Assembly: GCA_027491315.1 (NCBI GenBank)
Contig: JAIXWL010000008.1
Coordinates: forward strand, 62,001 to 126,000
Direction of reading: 5' to 3'
Length of the DNA: 64,000 bases
From: Cytophagaceae bacterium
GTDB lineage: Bacteria; Bacteroidota; Bacteroidia; Cytophagales; Spirosomataceae
Program-made: the position numbers and the translations under genes
Part shown: positions 36,770 to 45,232 of the stretch, in pieces
Position numbering within the stretch: position 1 is the first letter of the stretch
How the letters are laid out: the number at the start of each line of letters is the position of its first letter
Notes under the pieces: generated by a model
What the model was told of the DNA's origin: nothing
The model's input: only the letters and a program-made list of their open reading frames with translations
Database searches by the model: none

Positions 36770-37735
36770 TTAGGATATTTCTTCCTTGATTTGATAATCA
36801 GTTGTCTTGTCAGAATTAGTCACCATCAGTTCACCGATAAATCCTGCTAGGAATAATTGTACCCCTAGAATAATGGCCACTAAGGCCAAAAAGAACAGAG
36901 GGTTGTCCGTAACATTCCGGTATTTTAAATGCTGGGTGATATTGTAGAGTTTTTCGCCAATCAACCATAAGGTGATGATACTTCCTGAAAAGAAGGAAAG
37001 TATACCTAAGCTACCAAAAAGGTGCATGGGTCTTTTGCCGAAAGTTTGGACAAAAGTGATGGATAATAAATCCAGAAAACCATATAAAAAGCGTTCTAAG
37101 CCGAATTTGGTAACACCATATTTTCGAGCTTGGTGCTGTACAACCTTTTCCCCAATTTTAGAAAAACCATTCCATTTGGCTTGTACGGGAATATAGCGAT
37201 GCATTTCACCATATAAGCGAATGGTCTTAATGACTTCCAATTTATAAGCTTTCAGCCCACAATTAAAATCATGCAAATAAACACCAGATAGAGCTCGGGT
37301 GGCAGCATTGTAAAGTTTGGTTGGAATGGTTTTTGACAAAGGATCAAAACGTTTTTGTTTCCATCCTGAAACCAAATCAAACCCATCCGAGGTAATCATT
37401 TCATACAATGCAGGAATCTCGTCTGGAGAATCTTGTAAGTCGGCATCCATGGTAATAACAACACGGCCTTGGGCCTTTGAGAACCCTTCATGCAAAGCGG
37501 CAGATTTTCCATAATTGCGGGCAAAAGAACTCGCTTTTAGGCTGGGGTATTGAACGGATAAAGATTTTAATACTTCCCAAGAGTCATCCCGACTACCATC
37601 GTTGACAAAAATCATTTCATAAGAGAAATGATTGGCTCGCATGACCCGATCAATCCAATCACATAGTTCAGGGAGTGATTCAGCCTCATTATAGAGAGGG
37701 ACGACGATGGAAATGTGTAGCGTAGAATCTTGCAT
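36770..37735 (-). CDS. Family 2 glycosyltransferase (DPM1/GtrB-like)
   Basis: 321 residues. The GT-A domain has VVPLYNEAESLPEL, FVNDGSRDDSW, the metal motif MDADLQDSPDEIP and the FNCGLKAYK loop. Two C-terminal membrane helices follow (LGILSFFSGSIITLWLIG and FFLALVAIILGVQLFLAGFIGELMV). This layout is typical of enzymes that transfer a sugar to a polyprenyl phosphate for envelope glycan or lipid modification. The sugar is unknown. Confidence 0.88.
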   Translation of the reverse strand: MQDSTLHISIVVPLYNEAESLPELCDWIDRVMRANHFSYEMIFVNDGSRDDSWEVLKSLSVQYPSLKASSFARNYGKSAALHEGFSKAQGRVVITMDADLQDSPDEIPALYEMITSDGFDLVSGWKQKRFDPLSKTIPTKLYNAATRALSGVYLHDFNCGLKAYKLEVIKTIRLYGEMHRYIPVQAKWNGFSKIGEKVVQHQARKYGVTKFGLERFLYGFLDLLSITFVQTFGKRPMHLFGSLGILSFFSGSIITLWLIGEKLYNITQHLKYRNVTDNPLFFLALVAIILGVQLFLAGFIGELMVTNSDKTTDYQIKEEIS

Positions 37736-37768
37736 GTTGACAAAAATACAAAAAGCTAAGTTATTATT

Positions 37769-38485
37769 TTAGGGGAAGATTAAATAGTAAGGTTTTAATA
37801 ATTCTTGAAAATCAGGGTGGTAATCACCTTCTTCGTCCCGAATATAAATTTTCTCCAAGTCAATCTCTCCTTTTTTTCTAGAGCCAAGCAGCATGTGGCG
37901 AAGTACTTTTGCCTCGGGTTTGGGGATAACTTCTACTATTTTCTTGGCGAATAAACCCCTCTTTTCAGCTGCTTGTTGGAATACCCCCATTTCATAGGGA
38001 GGGTATAAAACTGCAAATTGTCCATGTTCAGACAAGTGTAGATCAATGGCTTGAGCCAAATCATCTACACGGAGGTGGTCCGCATGAATGGCCATTTGCT
38101 TGGATTGATCTAAAGCTGATAAATGTTGGGAGAAAAAGGGCGGATTGCAGACGATGAGCTCATATTTTTGCTCGGAAGTCCAGGTTTTTATATCGCCTTG
38201 ATATACTTTAATTTGCTCTTTAAATGGACTACTTTCGGCATTTTGTCGGGCTAATTCGGCTACCTCTGGATGGATTTCTAAACAATCCATTTGAATAGTT
38301 GCAGCCTTTTGGCAAAGCATATGGGCAATCAAGCCGGAACCAGTTCCGATATCCAGGGCATGTTGGGGATTTTCCATGGGAATCCAGGCACCGAAAAGGC
38401 AAGCTTCTGTACTAATTTTAAGTCCGGGTTTTCCGTGGGCCAGTTGAAATTGTTTGAACTGAAAAATGGATCTACTTTCTGCCAT
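37769..38485 (-). CDS. trmN: tRNA1(Val) adenine37-N6 methyltransferase
   Basis: 238 residues from the ATG at 38485 (MAESRSIFQFKQFQL). The Rossmann motif is ALDIGTGSGLIAHML and the adenine-N6 catalytic motif is IVCNPPFFSQHL. The early stretch GLKISTEACLFGAW is conserved in YfiC/TrmN6. It overlaps the end of rnhA by 14 bases. Confidence 0.88.
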   Translation of the reverse strand: MAESRSIFQFKQFQLAHGKPGLKISTEACLFGAWIPMENPQHALDIGTGSGLIAHMLCQKAATIQMDCLEIHPEVAELARQNAESSPFKEQIKVYQGDIKTWTSEQKYELIVCNPPFFSQHLSALDQSKQMAIHADHLRVDDLAQAIDLHLSEHGQFAVLYPPYEMGVFQQAAEKRGLFAKKIVEVIPKPEAKVLRHMLLGSRKKGEIDLEKIYIRDEEGDYHPDFQELLKPYYLIFP

Positions 38486-39098
38486 AATCCGCTGGATTTT
38501 CACCCCAGTTTTCTGTTTCCCATTTGAGGATTTTTGTTTGGTAGAAATTACCTTTTAACCATGCTAGAGCCTTATCCACTCGTTGGAATAGCTCTTCCGT
38601 TTCAGCATTTCGTTCCAAATTGGTTTTGATGGCCTTATTTCTAACCCAAGCGATGGCCGTTCTTGAATCGGAATATAATGGGAAAGGGCAGTCGATTTTC
38701 TTTAAATAGGCCAAACCATGAACAATGGCCAAGAATTCTCCAATATTCACGGTGCCAATAGGATAGGGGCCTTGCGCAAAAAGCACCTCTTTGGTTTCGG
38801 TATTTACCCCTTGGTATTCCAATACACCTGGGTTACCCGAACAAGCGGCATCAACAGAAATACTCGGTATGATGATGGCTTGCGTATTTCTGGATTTAGT
38901 AATACTGGTTTTTTTTTGCGTGTCTATGCTGGCCCAATAATTCTTTTTGAAGGCTTCCTCGGCTGCGGCTCTGCTATCAAATGATTTATATTGTGCCCCA
39001 GGGAAATTCTTAATCAGCTTTTCTGTCTTGCCCCAAGAATCAAAAATTCCGGTTTCATGACCTGCCCAAATGACATAATATTTTTGCTTTTTACTCAT
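38472..39098 (-). CDS. rnhA: Viroplasmin-domain ribonuclease H
   Basis: 208 residues. An N-terminal viroplasmin/RNase HI N-domain (KQKYYVIWAGHETGIFDSW...YKSFDSRAAAEEAFKKNYW) binds RNA-DNA hybrid. The RNase H domain has catalytic acids in ISVDAACSGNPG, NIGEFLAIVHGLAYL and LYSDSRTAIAWVRN. It removes RNA from RNA-DNA hybrids. The fused N-domain is the common form in Bacteroidota. Confidence 0.9.
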   Translation of the reverse strand: MSKKQKYYVIWAGHETGIFDSWGKTEKLIKNFPGAQYKSFDSRAAAEEAFKKNYWASIDTQKKTSITKSRNTQAIIIPSISVDAACSGNPGVLEYQGVNTETKEVLFAQGPYPIGTVNIGEFLAIVHGLAYLKKIDCPFPLYSDSRTAIAWVRNKAIKTNLERNAETEELFQRVDKALAWLKGNFYQTKILKWETENWGENPADYGRK

Positions 39099-39100
39099 AC

Positions 39101-39670
39101 TTAGAACAATCGAGTTTTGATGATTTTAATAGCTATGGCAATTAATATAACACCAAAAACTTTGCGTAAAATTTGAGTACCTACGTTTCCTAATTTCTTT
39201 TCAATCCAAACACTGCTACGTAAAACGAGGTAGATGAAAATTAGGTTGATAAGTATGCTGACGATGATATTTTCTTCTTCAAACTGCGATTTTAAGGAAA
39301 TCAGCGTGGTCATGGTGCCGGCTCCGGCGATGACAGGAAATGCCAAAGGCACGATGGAATGTGTACCACTTTGTATATCTTCTGCTTTGAAAATATTTCT
39401 ACCTAAAGTCATTTCAAGGCCAATTAAAAAGATAATCAAAGCACCTGCAACGGCAAATGAATTGGTATCTACACCCAATAAATGTAAGATGAACTTACCC
39501 GCAAAAAAGAATCCAATCATGATGGCTCCAGATACCAAAGTGGCCTGCTCCGCATGGATGCTTCCATTTTTCTTTCGAAGATCAATGATGATGGGAATAG
39601 AGCCCAAGATGTCAATCACGGAAAAGAGAATCAAGGAAGAAGAGATAATTTCTTTTAGGTTGAAGTGCAT
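39101..39670 (-). CDS. MarC-family integral membrane protein
   Basis: 189 residues from the ATG at 39670. The frame reaching 39766 runs into the upstream gene and lacks homology. There are six hydrophobic segments, with LFSVIDILGSIPIIIDLRKKNG and PLAFPVIAGAGTMTTLISLK as MarC landmarks. The family name reflects an old and unsupported link to antibiotic resistance; transport function is unproven. It lies one base after the class V aminotransferase gene. Confidence 0.87.
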   Translation of the reverse strand: MHFNLKEIISSSLILFSVIDILGSIPIIIDLRKKNGSIHAEQATLVSGAIMIGFFFAGKFILHLLGVDTNSFAVAGALIIFLIGLEMTLGRNIFKAEDIQSGTHSIVPLAFPVIAGAGTMTTLISLKSQFEEENIIVSILINLIFIYLVLRSSVWIEKKLGNVGTQILRKVFGVILIAIAIKIIKTRLF

Positions 39671-39671
39671 G

Positions 39672-40736
39672 TTAAACTTGTAGTAGTTGAATGAGCGTAT
39701 GTATGTCCTCGACGGTATGGCTAGGAAAATTGGCAATGCGGAAAGTGTTGTTTTTCCATGTGCCATAGCCCTTACCTAGGTCGATTTGGTTTTGTTCTCC
39801 TACGTGGAGTATGCGGCTCACCTCAGCGGATTGTCCTTTCAGAGCGAGCACGGTGGCCAATCGAAGTTCATTTTTTTCTATTAAAAAATCAAATTCAAAT
39901 TGGGATTGATGCGTCCAAAAATCCTCCCAAATGGCCATTTTTTCCATGGTGTTCTTGTGAATTTCTTCAATTGGAGGCAAGGTTTGACTTAATCGATTCA
40001 ATAAGTAGATTCCTAGTACATTGGGTGTATAATGGGTTTGAAACAGCTTTCTGTTTTGTTCCATTAAAAGGATGCTATTATAATGGTCTTTTTTGCTAAG
40101 TTTTTCAGCTCTTTTCAAGGCTTTAGGAGAACAGACTAATACACCTAAACCAGCTGGAATGCCCATGCATTTTTGACATGAAGCCAGCCAAACGTCGGCT
40201 TCTGCCCAAGGTAATAAAATGCCTCCCATGGAAGAAGTCGCATCTACCGCAATCAGGCAATCATCGGGAAAACCTAAAGCTTGTCTGTTTATTACTTGCC
40301 CCGTTCCATTGGAAGTTTCACTTTGAACCAAACATATTGTATCTATTTTCGATTTTAAATCAGGAGATATTTGTTGAGCAAATTCCGATAAAGACTCATT
40401 GAGCCCAAATTCTAAACTAGATGCTAGCGGGATAATTTGTTCTACATAATGTCCCCATTTTTTACCAAAAGCGCCGTTGTAGAGATGTAGGCTTTGTTTT
40501 TCTATTAAAGACTGTGCCACGATTTCCCAAGCCTCAGTGGCTGAAGAAATAAAATAAATGGTATAATCCGAAGGAATAGCCCATTTAACGTGCAAGTTTT
40601 CCAGCGTCTCTTTTAATAATTTTTCAAAGCGGGCACTGCGGTGGTTGATGCTCACAATTCCCTGCTCATACGCTTCTTGGATGAAGCCCAAAGTTTGAGG
40701 ATAGACTTTGGAAGGACCAGGGTAAAAAGACAGCAT
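39672..40736 (-). CDS. Class V PLP aminotransferase
   Basis: 354 residues. SFYPGPSKVYPQ at the N-terminus, then YFISSATEAWEIVAQSL (phosphate contact), AVDATSSMGGILLPW and the PLP lysine in WLASCQKCMGIPAGLGVL. It resembles the alanine-glyoxylate and phosphoserine aminotransferase branch, but the sequence is too divergent to name a substrate. It may be the serine-pathway SerC-like enzyme of this lineage. It is tightly packed with aroQ (one base) and the marC-type gene. Confidence 0.75.
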   Translation of the reverse strand: MLSFYPGPSKVYPQTLGFIQEAYEQGIVSINHRSARFEKLLKETLENLHVKWAIPSDYTIYFISSATEAWEIVAQSLIEKQSLHLYNGAFGKKWGHYVEQIIPLASSLEFGLNESLSEFAQQISPDLKSKIDTICLVQSETSNGTGQVINRQALGFPDDCLIAVDATSSMGGILLPWAEADVWLASCQKCMGIPAGLGVLVCSPKALKRAEKLSKKDHYNSILLMEQNRKLFQTHYTPNVLGIYLLNRLSQTLPPIEEIHKNTMEKMAIWEDFWTHQSQFEFDFLIEKNELRLATVLALKGQSAEVSRILHVGEQNQIDLGKGYGTWKNNTFRIANFPSHTVEDIHTLIQLLQV

Positions 40737-40737
40737 G

Positions 40738-41163
40738 TTAAATAAAGGAGTATAGGCCTAAATCATAACTTCTTAATCCAAAACCAATGATGCTTCCTTT
40801 GCATTTTGGACTTAAGTAGGAATGTGCACGGAATGATTCACGCGCATGTACATTGGAAATATGCACTTCAATGACTGGCGTAGTGATGGCTGAAACGGCA
40901 TCTGCTAAAGCAATGGAAGTATGGGTATATCCGCCTGCGTTCAATAAAATACCGTCATAGCTAAATCCCACTTCATGCAATTTACTGATCATCGCGCCCT
41001 CGCTATTGGATTGAAAATATTCCAAATCCAATTCCTTGCCGAATTTATCTTTCAGTACTTCTAGGTATTGTTCAAAGGTCTGATGACCATAAATTTCTGG
41101 TTCTCTTGTTCCTAGCAGGTTCAAATTGGGCCCGTTAAGAATCAATATTTTTTGTCGTACCAT
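40738..41163 (-). CDS. aroQ: 3-dehydroquinate dehydratase, type II
   Basis: 141-residue dodecameric-type dehydratase of the shikimate pathway. LNGPNLNLLGTREPEIYG carries the catalytic Arg and Tyr of the lid. LNAGGYTHTSIALADA and VIEVHISNVHARESFRAHSYLSP complete the site. It is the first gene of the minus operon, divergent from xerD; this neighbourhood is common in Bacteroidota. Confidence 0.95.
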   Translation of the reverse strand: MVRQKILILNGPNLNLLGTREPEIYGHQTFEQYLEVLKDKFGKELDLEYFQSNSEGAMISKLHEVGFSYDGILLNAGGYTHTSIALADAVSAITTPVIEVHISNVHARESFRAHSYLSPKCKGSIIGFGLRSYDLGLYSFI

Positions 41164-41266
41164 AAAAATGGGTTTTGCTTAATCTTCTAGGGATTTAAAA
41201 ACATCCGTTCCGATTTAAAATTACGTAATTCTTCTAAATTTACATGTTTGTTTCAATAAAAAGCCC

Positions 41267-42187
41267 ATGTGGGAAAAGGAAATCCGTTCGTTTGGAAACT
41301 ATTTAAAGATCGAGCGAGGCTTGTCAGGCCATTCGCATGAGGCCTATTTGCGGGATGTGACCAAATTAGCTACTTATTTAGCCACTAGTTTAGGTAATGA
41401 GCTAGCCATAGCCGAGGTTCAAGAAATGCATTTATTGGCTTTTTTGAAAGATTTGCATGGTTTAGGGATAGAGGCAAGTACACAGGCTCGGTGTTTGTCG
41501 GGCATACGCTCCTTCTTTCATTTTCTCAATTTTGAGGGTAGTATTCAGCAAGATCCTACGCTGCATATTAAGAGCCCCCTGCAAGGAAGAAAATTGCCTG
41601 ATACCCTTTCCTTCGATGAGATAAATTTGATTTTGGAACAAAATGATATGTCGACCCCGGAAGGTGTCCGCAATCGGGCTATGCTGGAAATGTTATATGG
41701 TGCAGGAATGCGCGTTTCCGAGTTGACTCAATTGAAATTGACAGATGTGTATGAGGATATTGGATTTTTAAAAGTGCGAGGCAAGGGAGATAAGGAACGA
41801 CTGGTTCCGGCGGGGAAAGATGCTTTTCGTTATTTGAAAATCTATTTGGAATCGGTGCGGTCACACATTTCCGTGAAAAAGGAAGCCTTGAATTATGTTT
41901 TTTTAAATAGGCGAGGGGGCTCTTTGAGTCGGGTAATGGTATTCCTGATTTGCAAAGATTTGGCTGCGAAAGCCGGGATTGAAAAATCGATTAGTCCACA
42001 TACCTTTCGTCATTCCTTTGCCACGCATTTAATTGAAGGAGGAGCGGATCTAAGGGCTGTTCAAGAAATGCTCGGTCATGAGTCCATTCTTACTACGGAG
42101 ATTTATACCCACCTTGACAGGGCTTATTTAAGTCAGATGGTGCGTGATTTTCATCCGCTGAATAGGGGAAGGGAGAATGTAGAATGA
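41267..42187 (+). CDS. xerD: Site-specific tyrosine recombinase XerD
   Basis: 306 residues. An N-terminal SAM-like core-binding domain occupies about 1-90. The catalytic domain has Arg149 (GAGMRVSEL), Lys173 (VRGKGDKER), His245 and Arg248 (HTFRHSF), His271 (LGHES) and the nucleophile Tyr280 (TEIYTHLD). Its chromosomal role is resolution of replication dimers with FtsK, also in this window. The last four codons (E-N-V-E) and the TGA stop are built from the first heptads of the array that follows. Confidence 0.94.
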   Translation: MWEKEIRSFGNYLKIERGLSGHSHEAYLRDVTKLATYLATSLGNELAIAEVQEMHLLAFLKDLHGLGIEASTQARCLSGIRSFFHFLNFEGSIQQDPTLHIKSPLQGRKLPDTLSFDEINLILEQNDMSTPEGVRNRAMLEMLYGAGMRVSELTQLKLTDVYEDIGFLKVRGKGDKERLVPAGKDAFRYLKIYLESVRSHISVKKEALNYVFLNRRGGSLSRVMVFLICKDLAAKAGIEKSISPHTFRHSFATHLIEGGADLRAVQEMLGHESILTTEIYTHLDRAYLSQMVRDFHPLNRGRENVE

Positions 42188-42354
42188 AGAATGTAGAATG
42201 AAGAATGAAGAATGTAGAATGAAGAATGGAGAATGTAGCATTAAGAATGTAGAATGAAGAATGTAGAATGAAGAATGTAGAATGTAGAATGGAGAATGAA
42301 GAATGTAGAATGTAGAATGGAGAATGAAGAATGTAGAATGTAGAATGTAGAATG
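42173..42354 (+). repeat. Tandem array of 26 degenerate heptads (N-AGAATG)
   Basis: 26 head-to-tail seven-base units of the form tAGAATG, aAGAATG or gAGAATG, with only unit 10 (TAGCATT) deviating. The frame is unbroken for 182 bases. The first two units lie inside the xerD coding region and supply its stop. Three to four units recur in opposite orientation at 42416-42443. Confidence 0.95.
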
Positions 42355-42415
42355 AAAAGTTTTAATATTACAGAATAGCATGCTTTTTTAAATAAGAAAT
42401 AGGAATGCTCAACAT

Positions 42416-42443
42416 AATTCTACATTCTTCATTCTACATCTCC
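42416..42443 (-). repeat. Inverted heptads at the end of the downstream gene
   Basis: CATTCTN-type units (AATTCTA, CATTCTT, CATTCTA, CATCTCC) are the reverse complement of the xerD-side array. They contain the stop codon and last codons of the convergent gene at 42434. Confidence 0.85.
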
Positions 42444-42838
42444 TCCGGAAACGGAATAAACACAAAATTGGTAAACTGGCCATCCACCACAAAAAGGCAG
42501 GCGAATTCTTCGATGTCCTTGTAATTTTGAACAAATAGCTCCCTGTTTTCTTCCGCCACTAATCCTCGTTGAAGAAATTCTTCCATGGTGGAAGCATGGT
42601 AATTCCATTTGTTTCCATTCATTTCATTGACCCCGATCAATTTTTGACCAATTTCGATGGGCCTTTGAGAAGTAACAAAAATGGGAAAATCAGAAAAGCC
42701 TCTTTTCTTGATTTGATAGGACGCCTCCTTGATTAATTCGGATACCAAGATAAAATCACTGGAAATCAACCCTAAATACTTGCCATTTAAATCTGGCGAG
42801 TTGGGTGCATTGGACAGGGCTTGATAATCTTCAATCAT
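42434..42838 (-). CDS. Uncharacterised 134-residue protein
   Basis: No family recognised. It is soluble and acidic, with a plausible mixed alpha/beta fold: GKYLGLISSDFILVSELIKEASYQIKKRG, FPIFVTSQRPIEIGQKLIGV, LFVQNYKDIEEFACLFVVDGQFTNFVFIPFPEEM. It lies four bases after ald and is probably the last gene of the SDR-tsaE-ald transcript. Its final codon and TAG stop lie in inverted heptad units, so its C-terminus may have been set by repeat growth. Confidence 0.65.
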   Translation of the reverse strand: MIEDYQALSNAPNSPDLNGKYLGLISSDFILVSELIKEASYQIKKRGFSDFPIFVTSQRPIEIGQKLIGVNEMNGNKWNYHASTMEEFLQRGLVAEENRELFVQNYKDIEEFACLFVVDGQFTNFVFIPFPEEM

Positions 42839-42842
42839 ATCT

Positions 42843-44060
42843 TTAACTCTTACTTAGTAACAATAATTGGATGTCTTTCACCGCTTTATGAAATAATTTG
42901 CCGATCATGGGGTGGGTGATATAACCTTTGTAGGCATAGACTCCTTTCATGAAGGATTTCCCCTGCCACAGCATTTCCTCTACGCCCCCTGTTTTACCCG
43001 CCTTCAATAAAAAGGAAGTTATCAAATTGCTGATAGCCAAGCTAGCTGTTTGACTCACTTGGGAGGGGATATTGGGCACACAATAGTGGATGACACCGTG
43101 TTTGGTGAAGGTAGGATTGCCTAAATTGGTCGTGAAAGATGTTTCAAAACAACCGCCTTGATCAATGCACACATCCATTATCAAGGTGCCTTCTTTCAGT
43201 TTACTGACCATTTCTTCGGTTACAATACAAGGAGTAATGCCATGGTCAGAGCGCAAGGCTCCTACTATCACTTGGGCTTCTTGTAAGGCTTTAGGTAAGT
43301 TTTCCGAATCGATCACTTGGGTGATGAGCGGAAATCCTAAACTTTGTTTCAAGCGCTGTAATTTATACATGTCTTTATCAAAAACCTGTACTTGAATGCC
43401 TGCGTGCCAAGCTGCTCGAGCCGCTTGTTCTACCACTTGACCCGATCCTAAAAGCACCATTTTGCATGGAGGAACTCCCGTAACATTTCCTAGCAATATA
43501 CCAGGTTGATGCTCTTTTCTTAATATTTCAGAGGCGATGGGTAATATTAATTGCCCAGCAATTTCCGCCATGATTTTCACAAAAGGAAATCCCCCTCCAT
43601 TATCTTCGGCATACTCTAAACCAATGGCTAAGATTTTCTTTTGTATTAATTTATCAATGATTTCTACCGATAAATGATGGTATGAAGCACAGGAAATTAG
43701 GCAATTACCTAATCTCATTAATTCTATTTCTTTTTCGCTAGGTGGACTTATCTTAATGACTAAAGGGCATTGCCACACTTGAGCTATATCCTCTGTGATG
43801 GTTGCGCCTGCCAATAGGTAATCTGAATCGATGAAACCTGCTCGTTCTCCTGCCGACTTCTCAATAATGACCTCATGGCCATTGGCTACCAGTAATTGAA
43901 CTGCATGAGGACTAAGTGCAATTCGATTTTCATATTTTGCATGATCTTTGGGAATTCCAATCAAGATGCTGCGCGCATTTTGTTTGGTCCAAGCCATGGC
44001 CTCCATGGGCAAGATGCCTTGTTGGGCTAATAAATCTTGAAAGGGATTCGATTCCATCAT
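42843..44060 (-). CDS. ald: Alanine dehydrogenase (AlaDH/PNT family)
   Basis: About 405 residues. IGIPKDHAKYENRIALSPHAVQLLVANGHEVIIEKSAGERAGF is the substrate-binding half of the family. The NAD fold shows VLLGSGQVVEQAARAAWHAGIQVQVFD, and DQGGCFETS replaces the usual DQGG site. It probably interconverts alanine with pyruvate and ammonia. The ATG at 44060 overlaps the tsaE stop as ATGA and is preferred; 44069 and 44057 are alternatives. Confidence 0.85.
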   Translation of the reverse strand: MMESNPFQDLLAQQGILPMEAMAWTKQNARSILIGIPKDHAKYENRIALSPHAVQLLVANGHEVIIEKSAGERAGFIDSDYLLAGATITEDIAQVWQCPLVIKISPPSEKEIELMRLGNCLISCASYHHLSVEIIDKLIQKKILAIGLEYAEDNGGGFPFVKIMAEIAGQLILPIASEILRKEHQPGILLGNVTGVPPCKMVLLGSGQVVEQAARAAWHAGIQVQVFDKDMYKLQRLKQSLGFPLITQVIDSENLPKALQEAQVIVGALRSDHGITPCIVTEEMVSKLKEGTLIMDVCIDQGGCFETSFTTNLGNPTFTKHGVIHYCVPNIPSQVSQTASLAISNLITSFLLKAGKTGGVEEMLWQGKSFMKGVYAYKGYITHPMIGKLFHKAVKDIQLLLLSKS

Positions 44061-44491
44061 TCGTGCCAATTCGCTATAAGATGACGGTGATTTTCATCTT
44101 GAGTACTGATTAGTAATTCAATAAGTGGGAAATCCCACAATTCTTCGGCTTGTTCAGGCCATTCAATGAAACAAAGATGACCAGAATCTAGGTATTCTTC
44201 AATACCAATGTCCAAAGCTTCGCGAACATTTTTCAATCGGTACAGATCAAAATGGTAGATGATATCGCCAGCCGTGTTTTGATATTCATTGACCAAAGAA
44301 AAAGTAGGACTTTGTACCGATTGTAAAACGCCCAATTGTTTCCCCATTTCTTTAATGAAAGTCGTCTTTCCAGCTCCCATTTGTCCACGAAATAGATAAA
44401 CCCGTGGAAATGGTTTACTGATAGCCATCCAATCTTTGACCACGGTGGGTAAATCTTCTAAGGTGTAGCTTGCGCTAAATACTTGTTTCAT
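44057..44491 (-). CDS. tsaE: tRNA threonylcarbamoyladenosine ATPase TsaE
   Basis: 144 residues. The P-loop is FRGQMGAGKTTFIKEMG, followed by SPTFSLVNEYQ and the conserved FDLYRL and FIEWPEQA. TsaE works with TsaB and TsaD to make t6A37 in ANN-decoding tRNAs. Its stop overlaps ald; its start overlaps the stop of the SDR gene by one base. Confidence 0.94.
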   Translation of the reverse strand: MKQVFSASYTLEDLPTVVKDWMAISKPFPRVYLFRGQMGAGKTTFIKEMGKQLGVLQSVQSPTFSLVNEYQNTAGDIIYHFDLYRLKNVREALDIGIEEYLDSGHLCFIEWPEQAEELWDFPLIELLISTQDENHRHLIANWHE

Positions 44492-45195
44492 TAGTCTAGG
44501 TCAATATCTCCCAATTGTGGACGAATCAATATTTCTTCCAACACGGTAGAAGGTGCCATTTGATAAGCAGCCCAAATGGTGGAGGCAATGTCATCGGCAG
44601 GAATAAATCGACTAGCGGGTAAGTTCACACCATCCCAAGAAGGGGTTAGGGTAGCTCCGGGTAAAATAGCCGTTACTTTAATCCCTTGTGTTTTTAATTC
44701 CTCTCTCAGGACTTTGGTAAAACCTAATAGGGCAAACTTACTTATGCAATAAGATCCACCTTGGGTATAAGCCGTGATGGATGCCGTGGAGCAAATGGTG
44801 AAAATATGTCCTGATTGCTTGGCCTGAAACGTAGGTAATAAGGCCCTTGTTAAATGATATGCCGAATATAAATTGGTTTCAATTTGTCGCTCTAATACAT
44901 CTTCTTCCTCGTTTTGAATTTGGCCAGGAAGAAAAAATCCAGCATTGTTAATCAATACATCTACCTGATTCGTAGCGGATAAAACAAATTGAGCGAAAGC
45001 TTGAGTTTGGTCTTTTTGACTTAGGTCTGCTACAAAAGTATGCAACAAAGGACTATTGATTTCTTCTTGCAATGCGGCTAAACTTGTCGCTTTTCGGGAG
45101 CAAGTAAAGGTATTAAATCCTTCCGAGATGAATTTTTTCACTAAAGCTTTGCCAATTCCCTGACTTCCTCCGCTGATTACTACCGTTTTGTTCAT
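44491..45195 (-). CDS. Short-chain dehydrogenase/reductase
   Basis: 234 residues, classical SDR. The cofactor motif is VISGGSQGIGKALVKKF, followed by LINNAGFF, the catalytic Ser in ICSTAS and YCISKFALLGF (Tyr-x-x-x-Lys). Substrate unknown. It heads the tsaE-ald transcript and is divergent from the MlaE-type gene, whose ATG is 37 bases away. Confidence 0.87.
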   Translation of the reverse strand: MNKTVVISGGSQGIGKALVKKFISEGFNTFTCSRKATSLAALQEEINSPLLHTFVADLSQKDQTQAFAQFVLSATNQVDVLINNAGFFLPGQIQNEEEDVLERQIETNLYSAYHLTRALLPTFQAKQSGHIFTICSTASITAYTQGGSYCISKFALLGFTKVLREELKTQGIKVTAILPGATLTPSWDGVNLPASRFIPADDIASTIWAAYQMAPSTVLEEILIRPQLGDIDLD

Positions 45196-45232
45196 TATAT
45201 TTGAGTCTTATTGCGCTCAATTAATCCAACGC

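Noticed and set aside
39234-39683. 149-codon open frame opposite the marC-type gene
   Set aside because: It is antisense to a clear MarC membrane protein and its residue composition is a reverse image of hydrophobic codons; no homology or start context.
41267-42187. XerD-family integrase of a mobile element
   Set aside because: The length, the conserved aroQ neighbour and the presence of ftsK fit the chromosomal dimer-resolution enzyme; there are no attachment sites or cargo.
42173-42354. Possible CRISPR array
   Set aside because: The repeats are seven bases, directly abutting, with no spacers and no cas gene nearby.
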